Numbered from the stretch's first letter, positions 53,265 to 64,000 are shown. The stretch is DNA of 64,000 nt from Actinernus sp. WN-2022 (GCA_030867875.1 JAOWCC010000064.1:35672802-35736801), one strand, 5' to 3'. Translations and numbers: made by a program. The notes: a model not told the origin generated them from the letters alone.

Positions 53265-53515
53265 AGTTAATTACTCAGGCTGCCTATGGCAGCAACGAGT
53301 CTTAAAATGCAAGTCGTTTTTTTTATTCCGTGTAGCAAGCGTTCTGCGCATGCGTTAAAGGTCAAATTCACACCAATCAGATTGCACTGTGCTGGTCACG
53401 CAACAATCGCCAGGTTAAGTTATTTACATAATTGAATACAGTAAATCAAATGGTCGACCCGCGAGGGCGAAAGCCTTCCAACAGGCTCAGGATATTTCAA
53501 CTGGCGCTCTTGTTG
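53265..53515 (+). repeat. Dispersed repeat, inverted relative at 62800-63125
   Basis: Shares GCATGCGTTAAAGGTCAAAT, GCACTGTGCTGGTCACG and CCTTCCAACAGGCTCAGGAT with the reverse complement of 62800-63125. Confidence 0.7.
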
Positions 53516-53740
53516 ACCATAAAAATACACGAACAACCAGGAGCCGTAAACATCTGTCTGGACAGATCCAATGTACATTTAGAAACGTAAGCGAAATACA
53601 ATATCCAAACACGTTTGGATATCAACGGTATCGAATTATAATCAAAGGTTAGATTTCGTCAGGCGCGCTCAGATAAGAAAGTTCAAAGCTCTCAGACTAG
53701 GCGAGACAAGGAGATATCAATTTCAATGAGTCATTGTCAG

Positions 53741-54948
53741 TCATTGTCAGTCATTGCTGAATGTGTTTCTCGTCTTTCCCAAAAGTGTCCTCGCGAACTG
53801 GGCTCAAATTGCCACCATTGAGGTAGTAGATAATCATTTACTGGTCTTAGAACAATATCTTTGGAATAATAAGCATATTAAAATTGACAATAAGGCGGTA
53901 TTTTACAAAGAATTTTCTAAATGCAATATAAATAAAGTCGGTGACCTTTGTACAGACAACTCAATATTTGATTGGACATTTGCTCAATGTAAAGGATTAC
54001 AAGCAAAAGACTACATTCGATGGGCTAGTATTATAGATTCAATACCTTTGAAATGGAAAACTTTACTAAAACAAAATAAAGATAAGGTTGATAAGGAAAG
54101 ATCATCGTCGAGATATTTATATCTGAGTAAGGATGGAATTGAAATTGACAAGGTTAAAACTAAACAGATTTATCAGTGGTTAATTAACGTGAAATTTCGA
54201 TTACCATCTTCTCAGAGACATATATGTAGACGGATAAATCTGATGTCCCCACCGGACTGGGGTGCAGTTTATAGTAGAATATACAAAACTACAAACGATA
54301 CGTATACGAGATGTTTTCAGTATAAAATATTAAACAACTGCCTCTATCTCAATCGTGATCTTTATCGGTTTAAATTGCTGGAGTCCCCTAGTTGCTCATT
54401 TTGTCATTTGTATTCAGAAACGATAGATCATCTATTTGTTGAATGCATAGAATCTAAAAATCTATATTTTGAAATAAGGGACTGGCTGGAAGAGTTTGAT
54501 ATATTTTTACCTGAATCGAATATAGTGAATATTATTTTGGGAGTAGAGGCAGAAACACCAATAAATTACATTATTCTGAGTTATAAATTGATATTGTATA
54601 AGGCTAGAAAAAGCAAACATATTCCTTCTCTGTCTCTTTTTAAAAACCATTTAAGATATTCTGAGAAAGTCGAACTAAGAGTGGCAAAATCTAAGAACAA
54701 TATTATCGTGCATCTTCGGAAGTGGGAAAAATTAAATATTGCTTTATTGGATTAAATTAAATTCAATATTGTCGATTATATATACAGCTGGCAAGGGTGT
54801 TATGTTATGTTATGTTATTATATTTTATTATAGTATTTGTTATTTATTCAGGGTTATGGTCGTTGTATGAGTATGTGCAACATATATATGTGTGTTTTTG
54901 TATATTGTATAAAATAAAATAAAAAGATGTTAAGAGAAAAAAAAAAAA
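53741..54948 (+). mobile_element. 5'-truncated L1/Tx1-like LINE with 13-bp duplication
   Basis: GAGTCATTGTCAG occurs at 53728-53740 and again at 54949-54961 directly after an A-rich tail. At the 5' junction TCATTGTCAG is repeated once more and then partially, so extra target copies were added during integration. Confidence 0.88.
53754..54755 (+). pseudogene. L1/Tx1-like ORF2, C-terminal domain only
   Basis: A frame of about 333 codons without native ATG. It has the C-terminal zinc-finger region of L1-type LINEs: FQYKILNNCLYLNRDLYRFK, then CSFCHLYSETIDHLFVEC. The endonuclease and reverse-transcriptase domains are missing by 5' truncation. The frame remains open to TAA 54753-54755, followed by a short AT-rich 3' region with TTATG repeats and a poly-A tail. 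It is recent enough to keep an open frame, but not functional. Confidence 0.85.
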
Positions 54949-55689
54949 GAGTCATTGTCAGAAATCTATTCCATCGTGGGCAATTATGCAATACAACCTA
55001 AATTTGGGTCAGGTCTTGCACAGCTAAGGCATGTTTTACATGCCTTAGCTGTTTTTGTGAACAGTCTGTGAATTTGAGAAGCGGACTTAGAAGAGCTTTC
55101 TCATTAGGAATTCCAATTTTTTTCTTGCTATGAAATTTATGTTTCATTTCACATTTATTCATACAGTTTTAGCCGGACATTTCCCCGAGTTTTTGATCTA
55201 TTTTCAATCAAATTCAAAGTCTGATTATGTCATTGTATTGCATTTATACACTTGAATTGCCAGTATTCTGTTGTTCAAATCCTGCGTTATCATAGTCATG
55301 TCATAAAAGCAATTAATAGACCAGACGTTTTTATGACGTTCTCACTGGCGAATTAAAGCACGACTTGTTACTAAGAGGATTTCAAATGAAAGTGTATTTC
55401 ATCTTCAATCTCATGTGACCCGAGTGAAAGCCCAGATGGGCTCTTGTTTGCTTAATGCCCCGCGATGTATAGTGATAACCTTACCGTTTTACAAACACGA
55501 ATACGTTCACATATATTCCGTACTAATAAATGGATAGACGTTTTGTAACTGCAATGTTTATTAAATGCAACCTTAAATAGTCATTCAACCGCAAGTTGAG
55601 ATACAAGGTGGTTTTGTGTGTGTGCTATTAAGAGAACGTGTTGGAGCAAGCTAGGCGTACTTACCATTTATATTGGTAAACACTAACAG

Positions 55690-56001
55690 AGGGTCTGAAT
55701 GGGGGAGTCTACATGTCAGTTGTCAGTTAAAATTTTGGCCATTTGTCAGTTAGCCCTAGTTAATCATTACTAGAGAAAATTTACAATGTTTGACCCACAA
55801 AACCCAAATTTGTCAGTTGTCAGTTATTTTTCGGTTGTCAGTTATTTTTAAGGCCGTTTGTCAGTAGTCAGTTAACCCCTAGCCTCCTTTACAGACGTTT
55901 TTAGTTTCGGTCCCATTCTCCCTACACACTAGTGTGTAGGGAGAATGGGACCGAAACTAAAAACGTCTGCAAAGGAGGCTAGTTAACCCCATTCAGACCC
56001 T
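55690..56001. mobile_element. MITE, GAGGGTCTGAATGGGG family, copy 3
   Basis: The ends are AGGGTCTGAATGGGG and CCCCATTCAGACCCT with internal TGTCAGTTGTCAGTTA. It contains a 102-bp palindromic insertion at 55880-55981. No target duplication is visible here, unlike copies 1 and 2. Confidence 0.8.
55880..55981. mobile_element. 102-bp full palindrome with 9-bp duplication
   Basis: Two 51-bp arms with one mismatch and no spacer (centre 55930/55931), starting TAGCCTCC. GTTAACCCC is present at 55871-55879 and 55982-55990. The ends and duplication length match the Mutator-like element at 50966-52164. Confidence 0.88.
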
Positions 56002-56535
56002 GGTACTCGTCATTTTGTTCAACCGCAAGTTGAGATACAAGGTGGTTTTGTGTGTGTGTTATTTAAAGAGAACGTGTTAGTAGGAGCAAGCTAGGGGTTC
56101 TTACCATTTATATTGGAAAACATTAACACATGCATGGTACGCATCATTTCGTTCGGAGATATATATATTCACTTTCCCCGCTCTTTTCGGTCGTTCCATT
56201 GAACGTGCGTATCATTGTTATGTTTAAATATATTTTATTTCCCATTTCTATGTTTTTCTTAAATTTTCAACCAGATCGTTTGATGTTAAATAGTAAGCAG
56301 CCAAGTTCTATGGTATTCAGACCCACGCCACCTCCCAATTTCATGACCACGTACTTTTATTCTCACAACAAGTAGATAGTCAGAACAACATTAGGAATAC
56401 AAATAGCCATCCTATCAGAAGTCTCTATGCATGCTTACGATTATTTTTTGGGAGCGAAATATATTTGCTTTGACGTTAGTTTTGAAAGAGTTATTAACGG
56501 CGTTTTAAGTTCTAAATATGCTTAGAATATTGCAA

Positions 56536-57340
56536 AATATGTGTTTACCCTACCCCAGTCAAATCAAAAGTTGCCACTATAATACTAGCATGAGGCAAAC
56601 TAGGGTGTTTGTTTAGAGTTTGAAAACGTAAATTCGACTAGGATAAGGCAAACTAGGTTTTTACCCTACCCCCCTTAAATAAGAAGGCGCGACAGGAGTG
56701 ACTCTCGTTTACTCTGGTCTGGCATATATGACAGAAGGTCTTCCATCCTGCAAAAGATCTTGATCAGGGTGTTTGTTTAGAAAGAGTTATTCAAGTTTGA
56801 AAACGTAAATACGACTAGGATAAGGCAAACTAGGTTTTTACCCTACCCCCTTAAATAAGAAGGCGCGACAGGAGTGACTCTCGTTTACTCTTGTCTGGCA
56901 TCTACGACAGAAGGTCTTCCATCCTGCAAAAGATCTTGATCAGGGTGTTTGTTTAGAAAGAGTTATTCAAGTTTGAAAACGTAAATATGACCAGGATAAG
57001 GGAAACTAGGTTTTTTACCCTACCCCCTTAAATAAGAGGTCGCGACAGGAGTGACTCTCATTTACTCTGGTCTGGGGTCTATGACCGAAGATCTTCAAAC
57101 CTGCAAAAGAGCTTGATCAGGATGTTTGTTTAGAAAGAGTTATTCAAGTTTGAAAACGTAAATATGACCAGGATAAGACAAACTAGGTTTTTACCCTACC
57201 CCTCTTAAATAAGAAGGCGCGACAGGAGTGATTCTCATTTACTCTGGTCTGGGGTGTATGGCCGAAGATCTTCAATCCTGCAAAAGAGCTTGATCAGGGT
57301 GTTTGTTTATAAGGAGTTATTCAAGTTTTAATTTTTGGTA
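56536..57340 (-). repeat. Tandem array, about 177-bp unit, copy 2 (inverted)
   Basis: Reverse complement of the array at 47683-48420, about 4.5 units. Landmarks such as TTCAAGTTTGAAAACGT recur every about 176 bp. Confidence 0.88.
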
Positions 57341-57388
57341 CTGTGTTTTAGTGAGGACATGAGACATCTGATGTTTTTGTTGACCTAA

Positions 57389-57568
57389 ATGGGTGTTGTT
57401 TTGAAGAAAAAGTACGCACTTTTGGCAGTGAGCTTGTTGATGGATACCTATGCCGTCGCACACGAAGAGCCAGTTTCCGCGTTTGAAACTTCGAATTGGC
57501 AGTTAACTTCTAAAAGCCGAATTGGCAGCTGCCAATTCGATTTGAATTACTTCAGCCCAGTGAAATAA
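57389..57568 (+). other. Signal-peptide-like ORF, copy 2
   Basis: A 59-codon frame starting MGVVLKKKYALLAVSLLMDT. It differs from copy 1 by a few substitutions and an in-frame 18-bp insertion. The tandem array is upstream of the ATG in both copies. Maintenance of the frame with an in-frame indel hints at coding constraint, but two copies are not enough to show it. Confidence 0.4.
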
Positions 57569-58172
57569 ATTCAGTATCTCTGCATGCCTGATGTCCTATT
57601 TACAATATTATTTATGGCACTTAAATAATTAATTAAATCTGAATGTTATGACCAAACTCTTTGAACACTCTTTTCCTACCTGGTTATCATAGATAAAGTA
57701 AAAATCACTACAACTATGCACCACATGCATTCCCAATTCATGAAATAATTCAGTACTAATATTATTGTATGATCTAGATCTCCATTTTATTTTTTTAAAT
57801 ATTGGTGTGTTGAACTAGTATATACATTTGTACATGTTAAAGCATTAATGCTACTTCAGGAGGGACTCAATAAATTAACAAATTGGAAATTATAACTTGT
57901 ATGGAAGTTCTACTGAAAGTTATTGCTAGAATGGATAGCACTGGGTAATTGGGCCACAACACAGTACAAATAGATTACTGATTTTGTGGGGAAAAAGCAA
58001 GCTCGTGTAGTTACAAAGAACCTGCAACATAGCTGGATTTGATGCATAAGCATTGCCCAGTAATGAAAGTAATGTAGATGTTGTGCAAGTTCTTTAGCAA
58101 GCAGTCTACACATTCAAGATGAACACAAAATATATGGGTACATCTAAGTCAGGACTCTATTAAATTGCACTT
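57569..58172. other. Intergenic, nothing recognised
   Basis: No supported gene or bounded repeat. Confidence 0.35.
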
Positions 58173-58357
58173 GGGGGGGGGGGGGGGGGGGGGGTACTGT
58201 TTAGGATATAGCAAATATGTGCAGGTCAGGGTTTGAGCCTGATTTGAGCTATAAGGGTCACAAAAAGTAGGGCAATCAGTGTTTTGGAGCTCCCTTTTGG
58301 GGTCCAACAGGGTCAGGGTTTGAACATACCTCCCATTCATCACATAAGTACCCCCCC
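58173..58357 (+). mobile_element. Short element with G22TACT start and AGTAC7 end
   Basis: A run of G at 58173-58194 followed by TACT is mirrored by AGTACCCCCCC at 58348-58357. The body has GGTCAGGGTTTGAGCC and GGCAATCAGTGTTTTGGAGC, related to 46802-47366. No clear target duplication. Confidence 0.6.
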
Positions 58358-58558
58358 AGGTAACTGCAATTCGAAACAGAAGGGAGGGAGGAAAACCAGA
58401 GAATCTTGAAGAAAATTATCTGAGCAATGTAAGAAAGCATTGCCAGTCTTGCAATCACAGCTATAGTAATAGCTTTATTAGTAGAGCTTTAGACTTGGTA
58501 GTCGTATACTAATCGTTCAAGGTGCACATGAAATATTACATGATGATGGTGACAAGTA

Positions 58559-58930
58559 GCCTGCTATGTAGACGTATTTTTCACCCATAAATTCGAAGAA
58601 AAAAGTAACGTCTGCTTACCTGAGCGCTTAATTAGTTTCCAATATGCAAGTATGACATCAGCACATTTGTTTTATTTTTCCACCCACCATCCAATGAAAG
58701 AATTTTAGTGAATTGGCATGCCAGTGAACACTCTCCTATGATTGGTCAATGGCAAATTCCTTTTAAATGTAACATTACGTCACTTTCCAGGATATGGAAG
58801 GTAAAATCTGATTGGTCCATAACACAATGAGGTGTGCACATTGGAAACTAATTTTAAAAGCGCTCGGGTAAGCAGACGTTACTTTTTTATTTCAAATTTA
58901 CGAAAGTGAAAAATATGTCTGCATAGGTGA
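58559..58930. mobile_element. Mutator-like MITE, 9-10-bp duplication
   Basis: Inverted ends TATG[TC]AGAC[GA]TATTTTTCAC plus AGTAACGTCTGCTTACC. GGTGACAAGT flanks both sides (about 58549-58558 and 58930-58939). The left end reads TAGCCTGCTATGTAGACG, sharing TAGCCTGC with the element at 50966; the matching outermost bases are missing on the right. Confidence 0.65.
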
Positions 58931-58939
58931 CAAGTTGCT

Positions 58940-59868
58940 AAAGATGAAAGAAAAACTTATGTTTACTAATTACCATTTACTAAAGGTTGGGCCTGGGTAC
59001 ACAACAAAAGGGACCAATACATGAAATGGTAGCTGTAATCAGAAATCCCCAGAAATACATCGGTGATATGTTTATTAATTAATTTTGATTTTTTAACTTA
59101 TGAATAAATCAAAATTTCTCTTGTCTCTTTTCACTCGTAGAACTTGCTTCTCCTCTGTTTTTTGCAGGCTTTTTCCTGAACAGGACATACACACATTAGT
59201 AACCTTACTCAGTAATACAGGAAATATCTACAACGTACGGAAAATGTTCACGAAACGAAAATTTCAACTCTTATTGGCATTTGAAAAGACGAAGCACTCG
59301 GTTCATTTGAATGCAAAACGGACTATCTGTTATATATTGTCGCAATCCTTATGATCCTTCGATTTGAAATAAACGTTGAATTAGCCAAATAATACTTCAT
59401 GAATGTGTAACAACGAGCTGGGATACCTTTGCATTCTTTACACGAGTTTCATTTTTAACAAGGCATTTTTCATCATTTTGTTCGTGCTCATGGATCAATA
59501 AAACGTGGGTTTCTTAGGGTTTCTTCGCAGTTTACGTGACATGAAGGGTTTATATTTCTGTTAATATGCAATGTTAAAAACTCCAATAATAGATTAGATA
59601 AAAGCAATTCCCTGCACCACCACTTCAATTAGCCCGTCACGAAAAGCCACTTGAAGCGTGAAGACCCTTCCCACTAACGTGTCAGAACAGGTTTCGAGGA
59701 AACATGTACCCCTAAAAATTATTACAGTCGTTCACTCTGTCCTTGGACTTGGTCCTTGGGCTCTCCATCGGCCGCCATGTTTACTTTTTGTCACGAGTCG
59801 AAGAACAGAGCGAGCAGAGCATCATGGGAAGACATGAATATCCTCCTTTGACAACCCCTAAAAATACT
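58940..59868. other. Intergenic, nothing recognised
   Basis: No supported gene. A C27 tract follows at 59869-59895. Confidence 0.35.
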
Positions 59869-59895
59869 CCCCCCCCCCCCCCCCCCCCCCCCCCC
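59869..59895 (+). repeat. C27 homopolymer
   Basis: The longest of the window's C/G runs, preceded by AATACT and followed by GGGAATC, the same TACT(C)n context as other runs. Confidence 0.9.
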
Positions 59896-59940
59896 GGGAA
59901 TCTTCAAAGTAACTCAATAGACCCTTTGCACGTGACGTCA

Positions 59941-60036
59941 TAGCCGCCATGTTGGTGTACAGTTAACAATAGATTCTTCGTTAGCTTCTTTTGTTCTGTA
60001 CACCAACATGGCCGCCATGCCCTTTGTCATTTGAAT
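59941..60036. repeat. Short inverted repeat, GCCGCCATGTTGGTGTACAG
   Basis: The arms around 59943-59964 and 59996-60017 share CCGCCATGTTGGTGTACAG in opposite orientation. Confidence 0.6.
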
Positions 60037-60520
60037 CTCTGGGATTGAGTGCAAACCATCTATAAGTCAACCAAAACTACTAGTAACTGTGCCGTAATAA
60101 CCCTTGGACTTTAGAAGGAGATCGGACTATATAGCTTTTACATCCCTTTTGCAAAGATTAATATATTCCCATTTTAAACACGTTGGTAAACTTCGTCAAG
60201 TAAGTTTATGCGTAACGCCTTTACCTTGAGAGAACTGATATAAGTTATATTTTTAATCACTTTGTGACGGCATACTTTTAATTTCGTTGATTCTTAAGGT
60301 TGCTTTTAAGATGCCCTGTCAGGGTCCCTGTGCTTCATTGGCATCGCAGTATGTTCTTGTTTGCTGTCGTTGATGCTATCATGATAATAATTGTTCTTAG
60401 CATAAGATTGTAATGTGAAACATCAGGAGCAAGTTTATGATCGGTTTTCACCAACGAGATTCCGCCGATAAATTCTTTTCAAAAGTGAGTTGATGTCCTA
60501 TTTTGATTGTCGTATTACAG

Positions 60521-61628
60521 TGGAAAAAAGAAAAGAGAGATCAAGTGGATCACTATTATAGCCAACAAATGTTACTGCGCTGGCAGTCCATGGCCAGGTA
60601 TGAAAACTTTAGAAATTAAACGAATGTTAAGTATTGTTAATCTATGTTTCTAAGCGTCTTTTAACTCTACAACGTCCCCCTCCCCCAGGAACTAATGTTG
60701 GTATTTTTGTCAGGGAGGGGCGTTGATAATTATCCTGAAGATTTAACCTATTGTAGTTTACCTTATTATAGGAAATTAACAATGCACGTTGACAACGCGA
60801 AAAAAATTAACGTTACACTAAATTAACGCGAATTTTTCAAAAGTTAGGTTTACATGCATTAAATTAACGCGAATTTTTCGATAAGCATCTTGCTTTATTT
60901 ACTGCGATTTTCATAATTCTGCAAACTCGCACTTTACATTTCTGACGCCAAACTGCGTTTTGGCTTCCGTCAATAAAACCTTCCAAGACAAGTGCACGGA
61001 TGTTTCTAAGTTTTTTTTAAAGCCGAAAATTTGGGTTTGAAGCCTAACTAGACCCTATCAATTCAAAAGATCTTTCAAAGCCTCACGGTGAAATCACCAA
61101 GAGCTGCTCACTCGTTTGATTGACGGAAACCAAACCGCAATAGTGACTCTGAAGAGCCAATAGAGGAGTCATGAACTAATAAGGTTTTGAAATGAAATAA
61201 AGGTGCTTTAAAATAACAATGTTGTAAAATAGCGTGCATTAAATTTACATCGACATTAATTAAGATACATTAAATTAACGCGAATTTTGTAAAATCGCGT
61301 TAATAAAGTGCATTGTTAATTTCCTATAATAAGGTAGTGCATAAAGATCTCCGCGCGCAATGATTATCCCTAAACAGAATGTCCATACAGAGAGTTCGAT
61401 ATCAGGGTTAAAGCACCGGCAGCCACATCAGAACAGTTACAAAATAGTTAATAAAACTATTTTAAACAACGGGATCTTGTGCATCCCAAAAAACTGCTAT
61501 CTTGGTCAGTTCGTTTGTAAAGTTTACTATTACAGTGTGGCAGAAAGCGAGATCAAACGGATCATCGCATTAGCAAGAGAGCAAGAGATTCTATTTGCCT
61601 GGCAGCGAGATCTATGAACTGTTATTAG
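60521..61628 (+). pseudogene. Damaged inverted paralogue of the cysteine-rich gene
   Basis: The exon-2 equivalent (60521-60597) has an acceptor ATTACAG and donor GTATGA. It is 77 bases long instead of 90 and shifts frame, so its cysteine segment lies in a different frame from its start. The exon-3 equivalent (61536-61628) has an acceptor ATTACAG, stays open to TAG and keeps the basic segment and cysteines. No exon-1 equivalent is recognised. Flanking intron DNA also matches 35930-36300 in reverse complement, showing a segmental inverted duplication. Confidence 0.6.
60761..61334. mobile_element. MITE in the intron of the paralogue, TA duplication
   Basis: The ends are CCTTATTATAGGAAATTAAC and its reverse complement, flanked by TA on both sides. 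TTAAATTAACGCGAATTTT is repeated internally near both ends. TA duplication fits the Tc1/mariner group, without proof. Confidence 0.75.
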
Positions 61629-61639
61629 CTATCATTTAC

Positions 61640-62799
61640 TTTTAACCAAATAAACAAGAGCCCATCTGGGCTTTCACTCGGGCCACATGAGATTGAAGAT
61701 GAAATACACTTTCATTTGAGATCCTTTTAGCAATAACCGAAGGGAAGAATTATTAGCTGAATTTAGCAGTCTTTAGGAGTGGCCGGTAGCGCGGTGACAT
61801 GCATTCTCTGCTCCCCTAGTATATATATTTCTCGTGTATGCAAATTAAAGAAGTTGACCTCTACTTATTCATGTACCGCACGCTTACATGAGTGTCTCAA
61901 ATATATGTTTATATTTGTCCCATATTATAAGTCGTATTCCTGTCCACCTATGATGGAGCTATCAAATGATATATTTCTCTACTGTTCATTCTACCCTGCG
62001 GCTCTTTATCGCAGCTCGCGTCCATATCAGGTATTTATTAACTGAAATGGCTGTTGGTTATATACCCTCATTCCCAAAACTGATCTGCTCATTATATTAC
62101 AGAACTATAAAGGGAACTGTTGGAAGCCTTTAATTTCTCGAACCAAAACCTCGGCCGTGAGAGGATTCTTGTTTAAGTTGATATTGCTTCGCTCATCATA
62201 AATTCTGACAGCCAAAAACACGCTCAATATTATTTTAGTGCATGTTGGCCTACAGATCACGGTGTTTGAGCTGGTATGTATTATGACCGAGAGGGCATAA
62301 AACCTACGAAATGTACCTCAAACAAGAATACCGTCCGATGGCAAAATCTATCAGCGCCACGAGGTCAACAAATCGACAAAGAAATGCATATCTATATAAA
62401 CACGCAATGATTTCAACCTCACCGTACCTTAATTCATGACCTGACAAGACACTGTTCAGTTTCACTTTCACTCTCAGCTTTGCTCTTGAGTTTGAGTTCG
62501 GCTTTGTTAAAGACTTCTTATTCAGTTGTATGGTATTGTGCAGTATATTTGAGTATACCAATCCACAGAGATTCCAATAACAAAGCCGTGGCGAAAGAGA
62601 AGCTTAAACGAGAAATATTTTGTCCTCCTAGAAAAACACAACATATTGCCCTTTCTATCGAAGAAGCCTTGGTTTCAGCAGAAAGGAAAACGCTAAATTC
62701 CAATTCGATATGTGTGGATCTTTGAGTCCTTCAGGTCCGGCGTCGTGTCGTACATCTATATAAAATCACAGGCCATCTGGGTAAAAAACGCGGTCCTTC
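61640..62799. other. Intergenic
   Basis: 61650-61740 matches 55360-55440 in reverse complement (GAGCCCATCTGGGCTTTCAC), a dispersed repeat. An open frame at 62480-62725 has no supporting features. Confidence 0.4.
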
Positions 62800-63125
62800 G
62801 GCTCCGACAAGAGCGCCAGTTGCAATATCCTGAGCCTGTTGGAAGGCTTTCGCACGAGTGAAGTTAAATAAAACATTAAACTGCTTACATTTGAGAGATG
62901 GGACTCCAAATTTGAGAGAGATTTGCTCGCGGATCCACCATTTTGATTTACTGTATTAAATTGTGTAAATAAATTAACCTGGCGAGTGTTACGTGACCAG
63001 CACAGTGCGATCTGATTGGTTTGAATTTGACCTTTAACGCATGCGCAGAAGCCGTCTGACATGAAATAAAAAATAATAACGACTTGCATTTTAAGACTCG
63101 GTGCTGCCACAGGCAGCCCGAGTAA
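62800..63125 (-). repeat. Dispersed repeat, inverted relative of 53265-53515
   Basis: Same landmarks as 53265-53515 on the opposite strand, with an additional about 70 bp in the middle. Confidence 0.7.
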
Positions 63126-63129
63126 TAAG

Positions 63130-64000
63130 AGCTATCCATGAAGACGAGGAACTACTGGATCAAAAATAGACATCGAATAAATAGCACCTGTTGACAATGA
63201 TGACTGCTGTTAATTAGAAAGTTCTAGTTCTCATGTCAATTGTACGCTGGCGTTTACTAATGTAAGTTTCTGTCATTAAACAAGATATCGATATTAAACT
63301 ATTATACATACACGGCTATTTCAACTGATTAATGTTGTCTGGGAGATGGGGCATTAGGGAATAGGGTATCAGAGCGTAAGTCATTTTTAAAATGTCGTAC
63401 GGCTGAACACAGGCTAAAAATGGACAAATAAACGGTAAACTAAGTCTTCTATAACTCGTAACCATAATTCACTTCGGTCCAGTGGGAATACCCCAATGAT
63501 CTATTCCCTAATGTCAGAAGATATTATCTGTTTCTAGAAGCGAACAGTTTCCGTACTTAGCACCGTAGATATTTATTCTTCGGCTGTAAAAATGGTTAAG
63601 GAACCTTATTTTTATTATTTAGACGTCTACCGTTCAGCGCTCTGATAGGTCAACGAAACTCAAAAACGTTCGATTCAAGTTTAGCTGTGTTTCTTATTCA
63701 GTTCTCTTCTAAGGCTTAAAAATCCGCTTTAGACTGTAAATTATCCGCTTTTTCTCTGCCATTTACCTCGGCACTAATATGATCTGGATGATTATAAAGT
63801 ACCTTCTCGATAAAACATTTTCTAACGTCACAAAAAAAAACACAGAAAAGCTGTTCTCACTTGAGAGAACATGTGTTAAGATCAATTTCCTGAACAACAG
63901 TTCAATTAAACAGCTTCACATAATTTTTGTGAGAGGCCCAAGGACACCGCCATTAGAAGCTTCCAGAAGTTGGTTTATAGTTATCTTTATCTGTCAAGAA
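63130..64000. other. Right edge, possible upstream region of a further paralogue
   Basis: 63895-64000 matches the region upstream of the cysteine-rich gene (38160-38290) in reverse complement. No exon is visible before the window ends. Confidence 0.4.

Larger units (their letters stand above)
55584..56125 (+). repeat. Tandem duplication, first copy carrying a MITE
   Basis: TTCAACCGCAAGTTGAGATA to ACCATTTATATTGG is present at 55584-55688 and again at 56018-56125. The MITE at 55690-56001 lies at the end of the first copy. The second copy shows the corresponding site without the MITE. Confidence 0.75.

Overview
This window is repeat-rich animal DNA with no bacterial-style gene layout. It has compact spliced exons with GT-AG boundaries, many nested transposons, a tRNA-derived SINE, several LINE families and a Penelope-like element. 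Together these point to an invertebrate metazoan. An anthozoan cnidarian (coral or sea anemone) is my best guess, but it is inferred from the style of the repeats and not proven by a marker gene.

The centrepiece is a complete Polinton/Maverick (adintovirus-like) element at 12209-32417. It has near-identical terminal inverted repeats of about 403 bp and a 6-bp target duplication (CCGTTT). It carries a full virus-like gene set. On the minus strand these are protein-primed DNA polymerase B, a small zinc-finger protein, retroviral-type integrase with chromodomain, a PLA2-domain virion protein, adenain-like protease, two paralogous basic core-like proteins, a double jelly-roll major capsid protein, a small protein now split in two, a penton-like protein, a collagen-repeat fibre-like protein and a second fibre-like protein. 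On the plus strand are the packaging ATPase, a conserved coiled-coil protein and a two-helix membrane protein. A VLTF3-like zinc-binding factor lies on the minus strand next to the right terminus. Every frame is open except the small gene cut by a full-length L2-type LINE (about 21920-25825), which itself keeps an intact endonuclease-reverse transcriptase ORF. The integrase frame has no usable ATG. It overlaps the PLA2 gene in the -1 frame just after an A AAA AAC heptamer, a 7-nt spacer and a 9-bp stem, so a gag-pol-like PLA2-integrase frameshift fusion is a concrete hypothesis.

Left flank (1-12208): a palindromic MITE, a TIR element abutting a 5'-truncated Penelope-like element with a hammerhead-like motif, several MITEs, and a decayed LINE whose reverse-transcriptase frame is interrupted by a 1.93-kb foldback element with exact TTAA duplication. 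A 519-bp foldback element sits inside another MITE.

Right flank (32418-64000): MITEs with long G/C homopolymer ends, a SINE, and a three-deep nest of foldback elements (38879-40684). There are also Mutator-like elements with 9-bp duplications, two inverted arrays of about 177-bp tandem repeats each followed by the same signal-peptide-like ORF, and a 5'-truncated L1/Tx1-like LINE with a 13-bp duplication. The only host genes I can support are small secreted cysteine-rich proteins: a three-exon gene at 35821-37302 (minus), a damaged inverted paralogue at 60521-61628 (plus), and a separate cysteine-rich terminal exon at 52402-52530 (minus).
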